Assembly (NCBI RefSeq): GCF_902833045.1 | Contig: NZ_CADFDU010000001.1 | Span: 1,071,927 to 1,135,926, forward strand | Source: Burkholderia sp. BCC0322 | Lineage (GTDB): Bacteria; Pseudomonadota; Gammaproteobacteria; Burkholderiales; Burkholderiaceae | Direction: 5' to 3' | Length of the DNA: 64,000 nt | The notes under the pieces: generated by a model | Databases searched by the model: none | Seen by the model: only the letters and a program-made list of their open reading frames with translations | Told to the model about the DNA's origin: nothing | Shown: positions 32,042 through 41,860 of the stretch, piece after piece | How positions within the stretch are numbered: the first letter of the stretch is position 1 | How the letters are laid out: the number at the start of each line of letters is the position of its first letter | Translations under genes and position numbers: made by a program

Positions 32042-32115
32042 GGCGCTGTCGCATGAGATAACGGCGGCACCATGCCGGAAATGATTTTCTGTCGATATCA
32101 ACTTATCAGTCCACT

Positions 32116-32379
32116 ATGAAAGGCCTTGTATTTGAAGGTGACCCCACCGATCACGGTGGCTACGTCAAGACGGCGACGTCAACAATTATCGAGAACGGCA
32201 AGCGCGCGGCGCTTGTCGGCGATCTCGTTCATTGCCCCCGCGATGGGCATGGAACCAACCCGATTGTCGAAGGGGATCCGAACATGATTTCGGATGGGCG
32301 GGCGCTCGTCACGCATCTTTGCCGCGCAGCCTGCGGATGTCGTGTATTGGCACGCCACACCACGCTGCTCGCGGGCTGA
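32116..32379 (+). CDS. PAAR-domain spike tip protein
   Basis: 87 residues, a single PAAR domain with no toxin extension: HGGYVKTATSTIIENGKRAA, GDLVHCPRDGHGTNPIVEGD, then HLCRAACGCRVL. The His and Cys residues fit the metal-binding tip of the PAAR cone. It caps the VgrG spike and may carry or clamp the effector encoded two genes upstream. It follows the FGE-fold gene after 74 bp and precedes the next gene by 3 bp. Confidence 0.9.
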   Translation: MKGLVFEGDPTDHGGYVKTATSTIIENGKRAALVGDLVHCPRDGHGTNPIVEGDPNMISDGRALVTHLCRAACGCRVLARHTTLLAG

Positions 32380-32382
32380 TCG

Positions 32383-33564
32383 ATGTCTTGGCCGATTCCC
32401 GACCTTCCTCCACCCAAGCCGCCTGAACCTATTGATTGGCGGATGTGGCTGTTGACGTTCATTGCGATTTTTGGCTTGGGAACTGCCGCGATTCTATTTC
32501 TATGGCCGCGCGGACGTACGGCTCATCCGGAGGCGTTCTGGATTTTGCTTTTCGGTCTTCCGTCAAGTTTATTTGCCGTGTTGTTTGGGATGAGACTCAA
32601 CCAGTGGGAGCAGAAAAAACTCGAATTCGAAGAAGTCGAGCGCGAAAACAGCAGATTGATGTCCATGTGGCGTCGGTGGGCGAACAGTCGCGCCGAGGTG
32701 GTACATGCGACGACGATTCTTGGGGGTGTCGGTAGTACCGGGGGCTGGGAAGTGAGCGACGCGGCGCTACCGGTCAATCTGGACCGTCCTCGCGGAATCT
32801 CGGCGCCGAGTTTGACGGAGGGAGATCAACGCCGGAAAACGCTGTTCGAGTTGATCTCGGACCGCATGTCGGGGCATCTGGTGCAAACGCGCAATCTGGA
32901 AGTTGCGTTAATACTGGACGAAAAATCCGGCAAGGATCGTGCGAAATGGGAGGCGGTCGCACGTGAAGCTTTTTTGCAGCACGGACGTCGAGTGACTGTC
33001 GAGACGCTCCCCGATTCCACAGGCCTGGAATACTTGCAAGCGCGAATGGATACCGACACGGCATCTGCCAAATTGATCGTTGCCTGTCAGCTGTGGCAGG
33101 ACGCGAAGGAAAAGCCGTACAGCGAGGGAGTGGCTGGCATCTTGCTTCAGCGGAAGGCAAAAGCGAATCATTTGCGGCAGACGGAGGCGTCTTCAACGGG
33201 AAGGTATGTGCTTCGTCCCATGTTGTCTGCTTTGGATGAGCTAAAGAGCGACTTCAATCAGCTGCTGGATCTGCAGTTCGTGCGAGAAAAGGTCGAATAC
33301 GTGTGGCTTTCCGGGGTAGAGGACGAGGCGTGCTCCGCTGTGCAGGTTGGGGCGGGTAACCATCCCGTGACCGATAGCGCTTGTGTTCGGAATCTGGATG
33401 TCGTACTTGGGATTCCAGGCCCCGTTAATTCATGGGTCGCGTTGGCTCTGACGCTTGACATCGGTTCACGAACCGGGAGTCCGCAGTTGCTGGCAGTCGG
33501 GGACGGTGGAACGCGGGCTGCGATGTGCGTCGTGAAGTCGACAAAAAAGGACGTATCGAATTGA
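32383..33564 (+). CDS. T6SS-associated inner-membrane protein, unknown; faint ketosynthase-like features
   Basis: 393 residues. Two N-terminal membrane segments (about 20-41 and 50-69) are followed by a coiled-coil-prone stretch (about 72-95; NQWEQKKLEFEEVERENSRL) and a cytosolic domain of about 290 residues. Two stretches recall the ketoacyl-synthase fold: PYSEGVAGILLQ and VVLGIPGPVNSWVALALTLD. I see no Cys-His-His triad, so any such domain would be catalytically dead. The two-helix plus cytosolic layout and the place before tssM suggest a membrane-complex partner. It ends with a TTGA overlap onto tssM. Function unknown. Confidence 0.68.
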   Translation: MSWPIPDLPPPKPPEPIDWRMWLLTFIAIFGLGTAAILFLWPRGRTAHPEAFWILLFGLPSSLFAVLFGMRLNQWEQKKLEFEEVERENSRLMSMWRRWANSRAEVVHATTILGGVGSTGGWEVSDAALPVNLDRPRGISAPSLTEGDQRRKTLFELISDRMSGHLVQTRNLEVALILDEKSGKDRAKWEAVAREAFLQHGRRVTVETLPDSTGLEYLQARMDTDTASAKLIVACQLWQDAKEKPYSEGVAGILLQRKAKANHLRQTEASSTGRYVLRPMLSALDELKSDFNQLLDLQFVREKVEYVWLSGVEDEACSAVQVGAGNHPVTDSACVRNLDVVLGIPGPVNSWVALALTLDIGSRTGSPQLLAVGDGGTRAAMCVVKSTKKDVSN

Positions 33565-36500
33565 AGAACAAATATACGTGGGGGCGGTGGCTGTCATTTA
33601 CTGGTATTGCAGTTATCGCGACTTTCTTCGTCTATTTGACTGTTGATGCTGCGCAGTTGAACGGGTGGCTGTCGAAATACGGCAAGGTTCTCGGTGCCGC
33701 GGCGCTTGCGGTTCTGATTTTTGGGGCGATAGCGTTACCGCGGCGACGTCAGATACGACAGGAACTGCAGAACGAATCGAAGATACAAGGCCTGGAGCCG
33801 CCGAAGACGGAGGCGACTGCCGGCGGCGCCCAATCTTCCGCGGCTCGGTCCCGCGCAGCTAACCTGCATACCCTCCTGGCCGATAGACATGGCTGGCTCT
33901 GGCGTTATCGAGAGCGATGGGTGCTGGTTGCCGGAGACGGGCCGTTGGTAGGACGTCTGGCACCGGGTCTTACCGATACAGGTTATGCGATCGTCGGCGA
34001 CGCGGTCCTGTTGTACGGGAAGCAAACGAACAACGAACTCGATGCCGAGTGGCTTGGTGAGATCCGACGTTTGCGTCGCCGTCGTCCGATCGACGCGATC
34101 GTCGCGGTGACGCGCAACGAGAACGCGGCGAATGGTCGATTCGATGTCGATGGTGTTGCTGAACGGCTCGTGCGTCATGCGCGCGCCTTGCGTTGGGCCG
34201 CGCCCGCTTATCTGCTCAATGTCACCGACTTTGGCGACAAATCGTCGGGACCAGACGAGGCCATCGGCTTGACGTGGTCGAACAGCCATATCTGCTTCGA
34301 TGATATTGATGGATCTTTGCGTGAACTGGCTTACAACTTGGCGGATGACGGTGTCGAGCGGTTGAGGATGGATTCGCACGACCGCTACCCGGCTGATCTG
34401 TCTCGGTACATATCCGGTATTCAACACGGGTTCTCGAATTTCGTGGCGCAGACCGGTCAGTCCCTTTGCATGTCTGCCGCTGTGCACGGTCTGCTGTTTG
34501 CTCCGCTATTCAAGGAGCGGGAGTTGGTGCTGTCTATATCCGGTGACGATCCGGCGCCTGGTATCCAACACCGAACGATCTGGCAAACCGTCGCCGATCA
34601 CAGCCGCAAGGTTCATGGTCGCCGTGTCGGCTTTTCGCTGTCGACCACGGCCGCATGGATGGCGACTGCCGTGATCGGCTGCTGGCTCGCCGGCACGATG
34701 CTGTCCGGCTTCGTCAACCGCGCGGCGATAGGAAGTGCGGCAGACACGGTCATGAATCTCAACGAAGCCCGGGACCCGACACAGTCCCTGCAGACGCTTA
34801 CCCATCTTGAACGACAGATCGACACACTTGAAATCCACCAGCGCAACCGCGCACCGCTGAGTGCCCGCTTCGGCCTGAACCGCGACCACGCATTGCTCGA
34901 TGCCCTCTGGCCGCACTATGCCGATGCGGCCAACCGCATTCTCGTCGGCCCGATTCGCCGGCAGCTCGAGGCCCGACTGCATCAACTGGCGTCGCTATCC
35001 GACGCAGAAATCGCCAGCGGCGGCGATGCGCAAGTACAGGCCGCATACGACACGCTCAAGACCTATCTGATGCTCGCGAAGCCGGAGCACGCGGTGGCTG
35101 CATTCCTGACGCCTCAGCTCGTCGCAACGTCCATGCCGGCGCGCCCCGTCAATTCGCCGTTGTCGCCAGGCAGATGGGAGGACTTGCGGCAGCAAGCCAT
35201 TACATTCTTCACGCACCATCTGGGACCCGGTGCGAAGTCGACGGCGGCTGCGTTGGCAGTCGTTCAGGACAGTACGTTGATCGCAGCGACTCGCCAGACG
35301 GTGATCGGCGTTCGGGGCATTCAGAATTCGCGGGACGCGGTCTACCAGCAGATCCTGGACGAAGCGACGCCGAAGTACCCGCCGATATCGCTCGCCACGC
35401 TGTTGGGTGACGCGGCATCCCAGGCAGGTGCCGGTGGCGCGACAAGCCGTGGTTTGTTCAACACGACCTTGACCATACCGGGCGTATTCACGCGCGCGGC
35501 ATGGGACGAACGGATCGCCAAGGCCATCGACGAAGCCGGCGAGCAACACGACGTGTCGAGCGACTGGGTGCTTTCCGATACCAAGGCCGCCGGTCAGTCC
35601 TCGTCGACCCTAAAGGACGAGCTGCGCCAACGCTATTTCGACGACTATGCGCGAGCCTGGGCACAGTTCCTCAACAGCGTGCGCTGGCAACCGGCGCCGA
35701 CGCTTTCCGCCACGGCCGATCAACTGACGTTGCTGGGCGATCCACAACGTTCTCCGCTCGTCGCGCTGATGAATGCGATCGTCTATCAGGCGGGCACGGG
35801 CGCCAACACGCAGTCGCTGTCCGACACGCTGATCAGCAAGGCGCAGCAGCTCGTCGGCGCCGACGAAAAAGATCCGTCGAAGCAGGTCAAGCCGCAGCTC
35901 GCACCGCTGGCGGGCGCGTTCGGCCCGATCCTGCGTCTGACCGGCAGCGATCTCGTCTCCGTTGCGCCGGCAAACGGTAAAACCGCCGTCGCGCAAATGG
36001 CCGCGACCGGTGACCTGAGCCTCGCCCGATATCTGGAGCGCATCACGGCCATGCGCCTGAAGACTTCGCAGATTGTCTCCAGCGCCGATCCGGACGCGGT
36101 TGCGCGACTGGCCGCCCAGTCGGTGTTGCAGGGCAAGACATCCGACATCGCCGATAGCCGTGACTATGCGAGCCGGGTCGCCGCGAGCCTTGGCGAGCAA
36201 TGGTCCGGCTTCGGCGCACTGTTCCGCGCGCCGTTCGACCAGGCATGGCAGGTCGTCGTGCAGCCGGCCGCGTCGAGCCTGAACGAGATCTGGCGCGCGG
36301 CGATCGTGGCCGACTGGAACAGGTCGTTCGGCGGCCGCTACCCGTTCGCGGATTCGGACAACGACGCGTCGCTGCCCGAAATGGCGCGCTTCATGCGGCC
36401 CGATGGCGGCGTGATCACGCAATTCGTGACGACGCAGCTCGCCGGCGTCATCGAGCGGCAGGGCGACCGCTGGGTGCCCGCGCAGGGCACCGATTCCGGT

Positions 36501-37334
36501 GCGCTGACGATCGATCCGGGTTTCCTGAGCGGGTTGAACAAACTCGCGCGCATTTCGACGGTGCTGTTCCCGTCCGGTGACGCGCGCGTGCGCTACGAGT
36601 TGCAGGCGGTGCCGACGCCGGGTGTCACCGACATGCGATTCGTGTTGTCCGGCCGCGAATTGCACTACTTCAACCAGAAACAGGAATGGACGCCGTTCGA
36701 ATGGCCCGGCCAGTCGCTCGAAAACCTGTCGCATATCGAATGGCAGACCGAGCAGGGCGGCTTGCGGACGGCGCTCGATTCGCAGGGGCGCTTCGGACTG
36801 GTTCGCCTGTTCGAGCGAGCGAAGGTCACGCAACAGGACAACGCACGCTACCTGCTGACCTGGACGCCGGACACCAGCCAGGGCATCCCGCTGAAGGTGC
36901 AACTGCGCAGCGAGGCGGGCGCGGGCCCGCTCGACGTTCTCCAGTTGCGCAACTTCGTGCTGCCTGCACGGATTTTCATGACCGGAGCGGCGAGCGCCGG
37001 GCCTAAGGTGTCGACGGCCAGTCCGCCGCCGTTGCCGGCTGCGGCGATTGCCGCGGCCAGGCACGCCGCCGTGCCGTTGCCGCCGGGGCTGCCGGGTGCG
37101 ATGACGTGGCCGGATGAAGCGATGCCGGTGGAGGCCGAAAAGGTTTCCCGTCAGCCGACCGCGATAGCGGAAGCGCGACCGAGTACACCTGTCGAGCCCC
37201 CCCAAAAGAGCGATCCGCGGATGGCGCTGTCCTCGCTGGCGACGGCTTCGGCATCTTCCGACGCCTCCATCAAACCGTTCGGACACGCCCTCCGTCTGCT
37301 GGGCGACGCATTTGCATTCCGGGACCTGCCATGA
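33561..37334 (+). CDS. tssM: T6SS membrane-complex protein TssM (IcmF)
   Basis: 1257 residues from TTG 33561, preferred because AAAGGA lies 8-9 bases upstream and the codon overlaps the previous stop; a GTG at 33525 would add 12 residues. Membrane segments lie at about 10-30 and 43-60, then a cytosolic domain, a third segment near 362-382 and a long periplasmic part. The P-loop site reads LVAGDGPLVGRLAPG (about 123-137): the Lys-Thr/Ser of Walker A is missing, so NTP binding is unlikely. It spans the periplasm and contacts TssJ and TssL. GC is low at the start (about 43% near 33600) and normal from about 34000. Confidence 0.94.
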   Translation: MKNKYTWGRWLSFTGIAVIATFFVYLTVDAAQLNGWLSKYGKVLGAAALAVLIFGAIALPRRRQIRQELQNESKIQGLEPPKTEATAGGAQSSAARSRAANLHTLLADRHGWLWRYRERWVLVAGDGPLVGRLAPGLTDTGYAIVGDAVLLYGKQTNNELDAEWLGEIRRLRRRRPIDAIVAVTRNENAANGRFDVDGVAERLVRHARALRWAAPAYLLNVTDFGDKSSGPDEAIGLTWSNSHICFDDIDGSLRELAYNLADDGVERLRMDSHDRYPADLSRYISGIQHGFSNFVAQTGQSLCMSAAVHGLLFAPLFKERELVLSISGDDPAPGIQHRTIWQTVADHSRKVHGRRVGFSLSTTAAWMATAVIGCWLAGTMLSGFVNRAAIGSAADTVMNLNEARDPTQSLQTLTHLERQIDTLEIHQRNRAPLSARFGLNRDHALLDALWPHYADAANRILVGPIRRQLEARLHQLASLSDAEIASGGDAQVQAAYDTLKTYLMLAKPEHAVAAFLTPQLVATSMPARPVNSPLSPGRWEDLRQQAITFFTHHLGPGAKSTAAALAVVQDSTLIAATRQTVIGVRGIQNSRDAVYQQILDEATPKYPPISLATLLGDAASQAGAGGATSRGLFNTTLTIPGVFTRAAWDERIAKAIDEAGEQHDVSSDWVLSDTKAAGQSSSTLKDELRQRYFDDYARAWAQFLNSVRWQPAPTLSATADQLTLLGDPQRSPLVALMNAIVYQAGTGANTQSLSDTLISKAQQLVGADEKDPSKQVKPQLAPLAGAFGPILRLTGSDLVSVAPANGKTAVAQMAATGDLSLARYLERITAMRLKTSQIVSSADPDAVARLAAQSVLQGKTSDIADSRDYASRVAASLGEQWSGFGALFRAPFDQAWQVVVQPAASSLNEIWRAAIVADWNRSFGGRYPFADSDNDASLPEMARFMRPDGGVITQFVTTQLAGVIERQGDRWVPAQGTDSGALTIDPGFLSGLNKLARISTVLFPSGDARVRYELQAVPTPGVTDMRFVLSGRELHYFNQKQEWTPFEWPGQSLENLSHIEWQTEQGGLRTALDSQGRFGLVRLFERAKVTQQDNARYLLTWTPDTSQGIPLKVQLRSEAGAGPLDVLQLRNFVLPARIFMTGAASAGPKVSTASPPPLPAAAIAAARHAAVPLPPGLPGAMTWPDEAMPVEAEKVSRQPTAIAEARPSTPVEPPQKSDPRMALSSLATASASSDASIKPFGHALRLLGDAFAFRDLP

Positions 37335-38914
37335 CGCTTGCCAATTTCGTCAAGACACTCGTCGGCGGTCCTCGCGTCGATTCGCTACAGGCGTCCCGAC
37401 AGACTACCTGGGCGGCATGGCTGGTTCCGATACCCGGGGAGCAAGCATGCGGCCGCGATCCCGGTTACGAGGATGCGTTCTTCGAACTGAAGGACGAGGC
37501 AAACAAGCTATCGGGAATCGACGACGGGCGGATCGTTCGCACCTGCGAGCAGTTGCTCAAGGAAACCGGGAAGGATCTGCGTCTGGTTGGCTACTACACG
37601 TTTGCGAGATTACGGCAAGACGGTCCGGCAGGCTTTAGCGACGGGCTCGAGCTGGCTGCTTCGCTCGTCGACCGGTTCGGCGAGGCCGTGCTGCCCGCGC
37701 GGGCCGAGGCGAAGCGGGCGGCGCTGGAAATGCTGGCGACTTCGCGCATGATCGAGACGCTGGACAGCCGCGGCGACTTCGCGCCGGCCGATCTCGAACG
37801 TGCGCTTGCTGCACTCGACGTGCTCGTCGAACGAACGGGAAACTGGCCGGAAGCCGCGCGCCCGAATCTGCAGCCGCTGGTTGCCCGTTTCGAGCGCAAG
37901 GAGGAACCGGCTCGCGGCGCGAATCCGGGGAAGATTCCGCCGCAAAGGACTGCGCCGGTTCCCGCGTCGAACGGGGAGATCGCGTCGACGCGCGACCTGC
38001 TCGATCAGGCACGTTCGATGTCGGCGTGGTTGCGGGAGCAGGAAAACGGCTACTTGCCGTCGGTGCGCGTCGTGCGCAGCGTTCGCTGGGACACGTTGCA
38101 TGAGGTGCCGCCGTCGGACGCCGCGTCGCATACGCGTCTGGCGCCGCCGCGCGCCGAATTGCGCCAGCAGATGAAGCGTCTCGTGCTGCAGAAGCATTGG
38201 CACGAATTGCTCGAGCGGGTCGAAGGTGCGTTCATGGAAGGCGTGAATCACTTGTGGTTCGACCTGCAGTACTTCCAGCACGTCGCGCTCGATCATGTCG
38301 GCACGCCGTACAGCGCGTGGCGCGAACTGCTGCGCGCCGACTTTGCGCTGTTTCTCGAACGACTGCCGGGCATCGAGCGGCTGGCATTCAGCGACGGCAC
38401 GCCGTTCTCCGACGACACGACGCTCGAATGGATTGCCCGGCATGCGGTCGTGCGCGACCTGGAGGCAGGCGAGACGGTTGCGCCGTTGCCGGTTTCCGCC
38501 GATAGCGAAAGCGATGCCGCCAGCGACTGGCCGGAGATTGAAACCCAGGCCCGCGAACTGGCCGCGCGCGACGGCATCGAGACGGCCTTCGCATGGCTCG
38601 AAACGCTTCCGGGCATGAAGACCGACCGCCATCGCTACTTGCAGCGGTTCGTGATGGCTCGTCTGGCCGATCATGCCGGCCGGCCCGATACGTCGCTCGC
38701 GCTGCTGGCCGAACTTGACGCGTCCGCCCGGTCGCTGCCGCTGATGCGCTGGGAGCCGGCGCTGACGTTCGATGTCAAGCAGCAACTGATGAAAGCACTG
38801 AAGGCGATGAGCAACCGGAAGGATGCCGACAAGCCGGCGCTCGCGCGGCGCATCGCCGAACTGCAGGCGGAGCTGACCGTGCTCGATCCCGCCCGCGCAT
38901 TGACCCTGTCGTAA
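37331..38914 (+). CDS. tssA: T6SS cap/baseplate protein TssA
   Basis: 527 residues with the ImpA-type N-terminal domain (CGRDPGYEDAFFELKDEANK; DLRLVGYYTFARLRQDG) and a VasJ-like C-terminal half (LEWIARHAVV, HRYLQRFVMARLADHAGRPD). TssA primes tube and sheath assembly and, in some subtypes, stays at the distal end. It overlaps tssM as ATGA and is followed by tssF after 9 bp. The length fits the long TssA class. Confidence 0.92.
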   Translation: MTLANFVKTLVGGPRVDSLQASRQTTWAAWLVPIPGEQACGRDPGYEDAFFELKDEANKLSGIDDGRIVRTCEQLLKETGKDLRLVGYYTFARLRQDGPAGFSDGLELAASLVDRFGEAVLPARAEAKRAALEMLATSRMIETLDSRGDFAPADLERALAALDVLVERTGNWPEAARPNLQPLVARFERKEEPARGANPGKIPPQRTAPVPASNGEIASTRDLLDQARSMSAWLREQENGYLPSVRVVRSVRWDTLHEVPPSDAASHTRLAPPRAELRQQMKRLVLQKHWHELLERVEGAFMEGVNHLWFDLQYFQHVALDHVGTPYSAWRELLRADFALFLERLPGIERLAFSDGTPFSDDTTLEWIARHAVVRDLEAGETVAPLPVSADSESDAASDWPEIETQARELAARDGIETAFAWLETLPGMKTDRHRYLQRFVMARLADHAGRPDTSLALLAELDASARSLPLMRWEPALTFDVKQQLMKALKAMSNRKDADKPALARRIAELQAELTVLDPARALTLS

Positions 38915-38923
38915 CGGATTCCC

Positions 38924-40738
38924 ATGGACAACAACGATCCCATCCTGCGCTACTACGAAGCGGAAATGCGCTATCTGCGCGAATCCGGCAAGGAATTCGC
39001 GAAGGCGCATCCCGACCGTGCACGCCTGCTCAATCTCGACCGCGTCGGTGATCGCGATCCGTACGTCGAACGTCTGTTCGAAGGTTTCGCGTTCCTGACC
39101 GGCAGGCTCAGGCAAAAACTCGACGACGAATTGCCCGAGCTCACCGAAGGTCTCGTCAGCCTGTTGTGGCCGCACTATCTGCGGATGATCCCTTCGCTGT
39201 CGATCGTCGAGCTGACGCCGTTCGCCGAGAAACTGCAGAAAACGGTAACCGTGCCGGCCGGCGTGCCGGTGCGTTCGGCGCCGATCAACGTGCCATCTCC
39301 GGGCGGCGTGGAAGGCGTGGCGCCGCGGACGGTGCAATGTCTGTATCGGACGACGCAGACCGTTGCGCTGCAGCCGGTCTCGATCACGCATGCGGGGCCG
39401 GCCGTGCGTCACGACGGCCGCTCGGTGATCCGTGTCGGCTTCGCGTTGCACGGATCGGCGCTGCGCAAGGAGACGGATCTGTCGCGGCTGCGGCTGCACC
39501 TGAACGCCGATCTGCCGACCGCGTTCGCGATGCATCTCGCGTTGACGCGTCAGGTCGATTCGATTCACTGGCGCGTTCCGGAAATACGCGATGGCGAAGC
39601 CGTACCGCTCCCGGGCGTCACGATCGAGCCGGCGGGATTTTCGACGGAAGAGCGGCTGTGGCCCAAAGCCGATGCGGCGTTTTCCGGATATCAGCTGCTG
39701 CTCGAATACTTCACGTTCCGCGAGAAATTCCTGTTCGTCGATCTGTGCGGACTGGAGGTCACGACGCTGCCCGAAAAATCCACCCGCTTCGAACTGGAGA
39801 TCGTGCTGAAGGAGGCTTATCCGTCGGATCAGCGGTTCAACGCGGATCACGTGCGACTGTTCTGTTCGCCCGTGATCAACCTGTTCGAACTGGATGCCGA
39901 GCCGATCGAGATCGACCATCACGAAACGGAATATCGCGTCGTGCCGGCCGGTCATCAGGGCGAGCATGTCGAAACGTATTCGGTCGACGCGGTCGCGACT
40001 TTCGACCACGATACGGCCGAGCGATACGAATACGTGCCGTTCGCGACGTTCCGGCATCGCGGCGGCATGTTGCGTCACGAGGCGCCGGAACGCTATTTCC
40101 ATACCTGTGTGCGTTCCAGCGTATCGGGGCTGCACGAAATGTGGGTGATTCTCGGCGGCCACGCGTGGGAAACGATGGACACCCTGCCGGAGGAGAGCCT
40201 GTCGCTGCGTGTGACGGGCACGAACGGGTTGCTGCCGCGCAAGGGGTTGCGCGAGGCGAGCCTCGATGAGTTGGCGGCCAGCACCCCGAACGTCGCGGGC
40301 GTGCGCAATCTGGTGTCGCCGACGTTGCCGCTGTATCCGCCGACGGAAGATCGCTTCCAGTGGCGCGTACTGTCGCATCTCGCGCCGAACTTTCTGTCGA
40401 TGATGAATGCGGAAGTGCTGCGCGGCGCGTTGGCGCTGTACGACTGGACGAACGAGGAACTGAACCGGCGGCGGCTCGCCGGCATCCTGCATGTGTCGCA
40501 GCACATGATCGAGGAGGTGTCGGGCGGCGCGGTCGAGCGCGGCGTGCTGATCGAGGTCACGCTCGATTCGCACGCGTTCTCCGGCGAAGGCGACGTGATG
40601 TTGTTCGGCGAGCTGCTGCACCGGTTCTTCGGCGCGTATGCGGAGATCAATCTGTTCACGAAGCTGGCAATCGTCAGCCTGCCGTCGCGATTCCGGACGG
40701 AATGGCCGCGCAGCAAGGCGCAGCGGGCGCCGCTATGA
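38924..40738 (+). CDS. tssF: T6SS baseplate protein TssF
   Basis: 604 residues starting MDNNDPILRYYEAEMRYLRE, with the diagnostic family phrases KEFAKAHPDRARLLNLDRVG, DPYVERLFEGFAFLTGRLRQ and LLWPHYLRMIPSLSIVEL. The C-terminus (HRFFGAYAEINLFTKLAIVS) is also typical. TssF forms the wedge of the baseplate with TssG, TssE and TssK. It overlaps tssG as ATGA. Confidence 0.96.
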   Translation: MDNNDPILRYYEAEMRYLRESGKEFAKAHPDRARLLNLDRVGDRDPYVERLFEGFAFLTGRLRQKLDDELPELTEGLVSLLWPHYLRMIPSLSIVELTPFAEKLQKTVTVPAGVPVRSAPINVPSPGGVEGVAPRTVQCLYRTTQTVALQPVSITHAGPAVRHDGRSVIRVGFALHGSALRKETDLSRLRLHLNADLPTAFAMHLALTRQVDSIHWRVPEIRDGEAVPLPGVTIEPAGFSTEERLWPKADAAFSGYQLLLEYFTFREKFLFVDLCGLEVTTLPEKSTRFELEIVLKEAYPSDQRFNADHVRLFCSPVINLFELDAEPIEIDHHETEYRVVPAGHQGEHVETYSVDAVATFDHDTAERYEYVPFATFRHRGGMLRHEAPERYFHTCVRSSVSGLHEMWVILGGHAWETMDTLPEESLSLRVTGTNGLLPRKGLREASLDELAASTPNVAGVRNLVSPTLPLYPPTEDRFQWRVLSHLAPNFLSMMNAEVLRGALALYDWTNEELNRRRLAGILHVSQHMIEEVSGGAVERGVLIEVTLDSHAFSGEGDVMLFGELLHRFFGAYAEINLFTKLAIVSLPSRFRTEWPRSKAQRAPL

Positions 40739-41847
40739 CGGGTTCGAGCAATCGGATGGCGGCCGAAGCCGCCGCATCGAAGGGGCCGCCGGTGTTGACC
40801 GGGGCGCTGTTCCAGCGGGCGCAGCAGATGACTTTCATGCAGTTCTGTCGTCTGCTGGAGGCATGTGCGCCCGAACGTCCCGGATTCGGTACGCGCGACA
40901 CGCCGGAACATGAGCCGGTGCGATTCAGGCCGCGTCCGCGGTTGGGGTTTCCGGCGGGCGAGGTGGCCGCTGTCGAATTCGACGATGCGCACCCCGATGC
41001 GCCGCCGACCGTACGCACGACGTTCATGGGGCTTTACGGCGTCGATGCGGCCATGCCGTCGCACATGATCGACGAGATCGTGCTGCGGGAGGAAGGGCAC
41101 GAGGCGGTCGAGGCATTTCTCGATCCGTTCAATCATCGCGCGGCGACACTGCTGTATCGCGCATGGAAGAAGTATCGCTATCCGGAGCGTTTTCGGGCCG
41201 GTGGTGCCGACGAATATTCGCGGAGCCTGCTGTGTCTGGCCGGATTCGGATGGGGCGACAAGCCGTTGCGGGCGGGCTTGCCGAATTCGCGGGTGCTTGG
41301 GTTGCTGGGCTTGCTGACCCAGCGCACGCGTACGTCGGCAGGGCTGGCCGGTGTGGTGGCGCTCGCGGCGCCCGGGGTCGATGTTCGCGTCGACGAGTTC
41401 TGGGCGGTGACGACGAGTACCGGGCGACCGACGCCGTTGACGTCGGCGAAGCCGGTTGCGGACGGGAAGCGCAGCGGGCTCGGTGGCGGTTACGTGCTCG
41501 GCAGGCGCCTCACATATCGCAGCCGGGCGGTGCGCGTGACATTACGGCCGGTCGACGAGCGGCAGGCGCAGGACCTGTTGCCCGGTGCGTGGCTGCATCG
41601 GGAGGTGATGGCATTCATCCAGCTGTATGTCGGCATCAAGGCCGATGTGCATTTGCGGATGGAAGTGTCGTCGCGGTTCGTTCCGCACCCGACCGTCGGC
41701 GTCGAACGCGCGGGCCCGGCGCCGCGTCTGGGCTGGACGACGGTGCTCCCGTCGGTCGATGAACGCATGATCGACATCGCGCTCGGCGTGTACGACGCGT
41801 TTCCCTTGCCGCAACCCAACCCGCATCTCGTGCCGCACACGATCTGA
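40735..41847 (+). CDS. tssG: T6SS baseplate protein TssG
   Basis: 370 residues from ATG 40735 within the tssF stop overlap. Family phrases: MTFMQFCRLLEACAPERPGF, VRFRPRPRLGFPAGEVAAVE, TTFMGLYGVDAAMPSHMID and FLDPFNHRAATLLYRAWKKY. TssG completes the TssE/F/G wedge. The long open frame upstream of 40735 is a shadow of tssF. Confidence 0.95.
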   Translation: MTGSSNRMAAEAAASKGPPVLTGALFQRAQQMTFMQFCRLLEACAPERPGFGTRDTPEHEPVRFRPRPRLGFPAGEVAAVEFDDAHPDAPPTVRTTFMGLYGVDAAMPSHMIDEIVLREEGHEAVEAFLDPFNHRAATLLYRAWKKYRYPERFRAGGADEYSRSLLCLAGFGWGDKPLRAGLPNSRVLGLLGLLTQRTRTSAGLAGVVALAAPGVDVRVDEFWAVTTSTGRPTPLTSAKPVADGKRSGLGGGYVLGRRLTYRSRAVRVTLRPVDERQAQDLLPGAWLHREVMAFIQLYVGIKADVHLRMEVSSRFVPHPTVGVERAGPAPRLGWTTVLPSVDERMIDIALGVYDAFPLPQPNPHLVPHTI

Positions 41848-41860
41848 TCCCGGAGGTTCC

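Larger units (their letters stand above)
27650..33850. other. Lower-GC effector cassette inside the T6SS operon
   Basis: Sampled 60-base lines give about 43-57% GC here against 62-70% in tssC, the vgrG front half and the later part of tssM. Both edges fall inside genes: the vgrG tail on the left and the tssM front on the right. This suggests replacement of cargo genes by recombination in conserved flanks. Exact borders need a sliding-window count. Confidence 0.6.

Noticed and set aside
27650-33850. Insertion sequence or integrative element carrying the effector genes
   Set aside because: No transposase, integrase, terminal inverted repeats or attachment sites are seen; the change is in base composition only.
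35610-37286. 558-residue antisense frame within tssM, and similar long frames opposite tssA, tssF and others
   Set aside because: Arg/His/Gln-rich translations mirror the sense codons; the sense genes are clear T6SS families.
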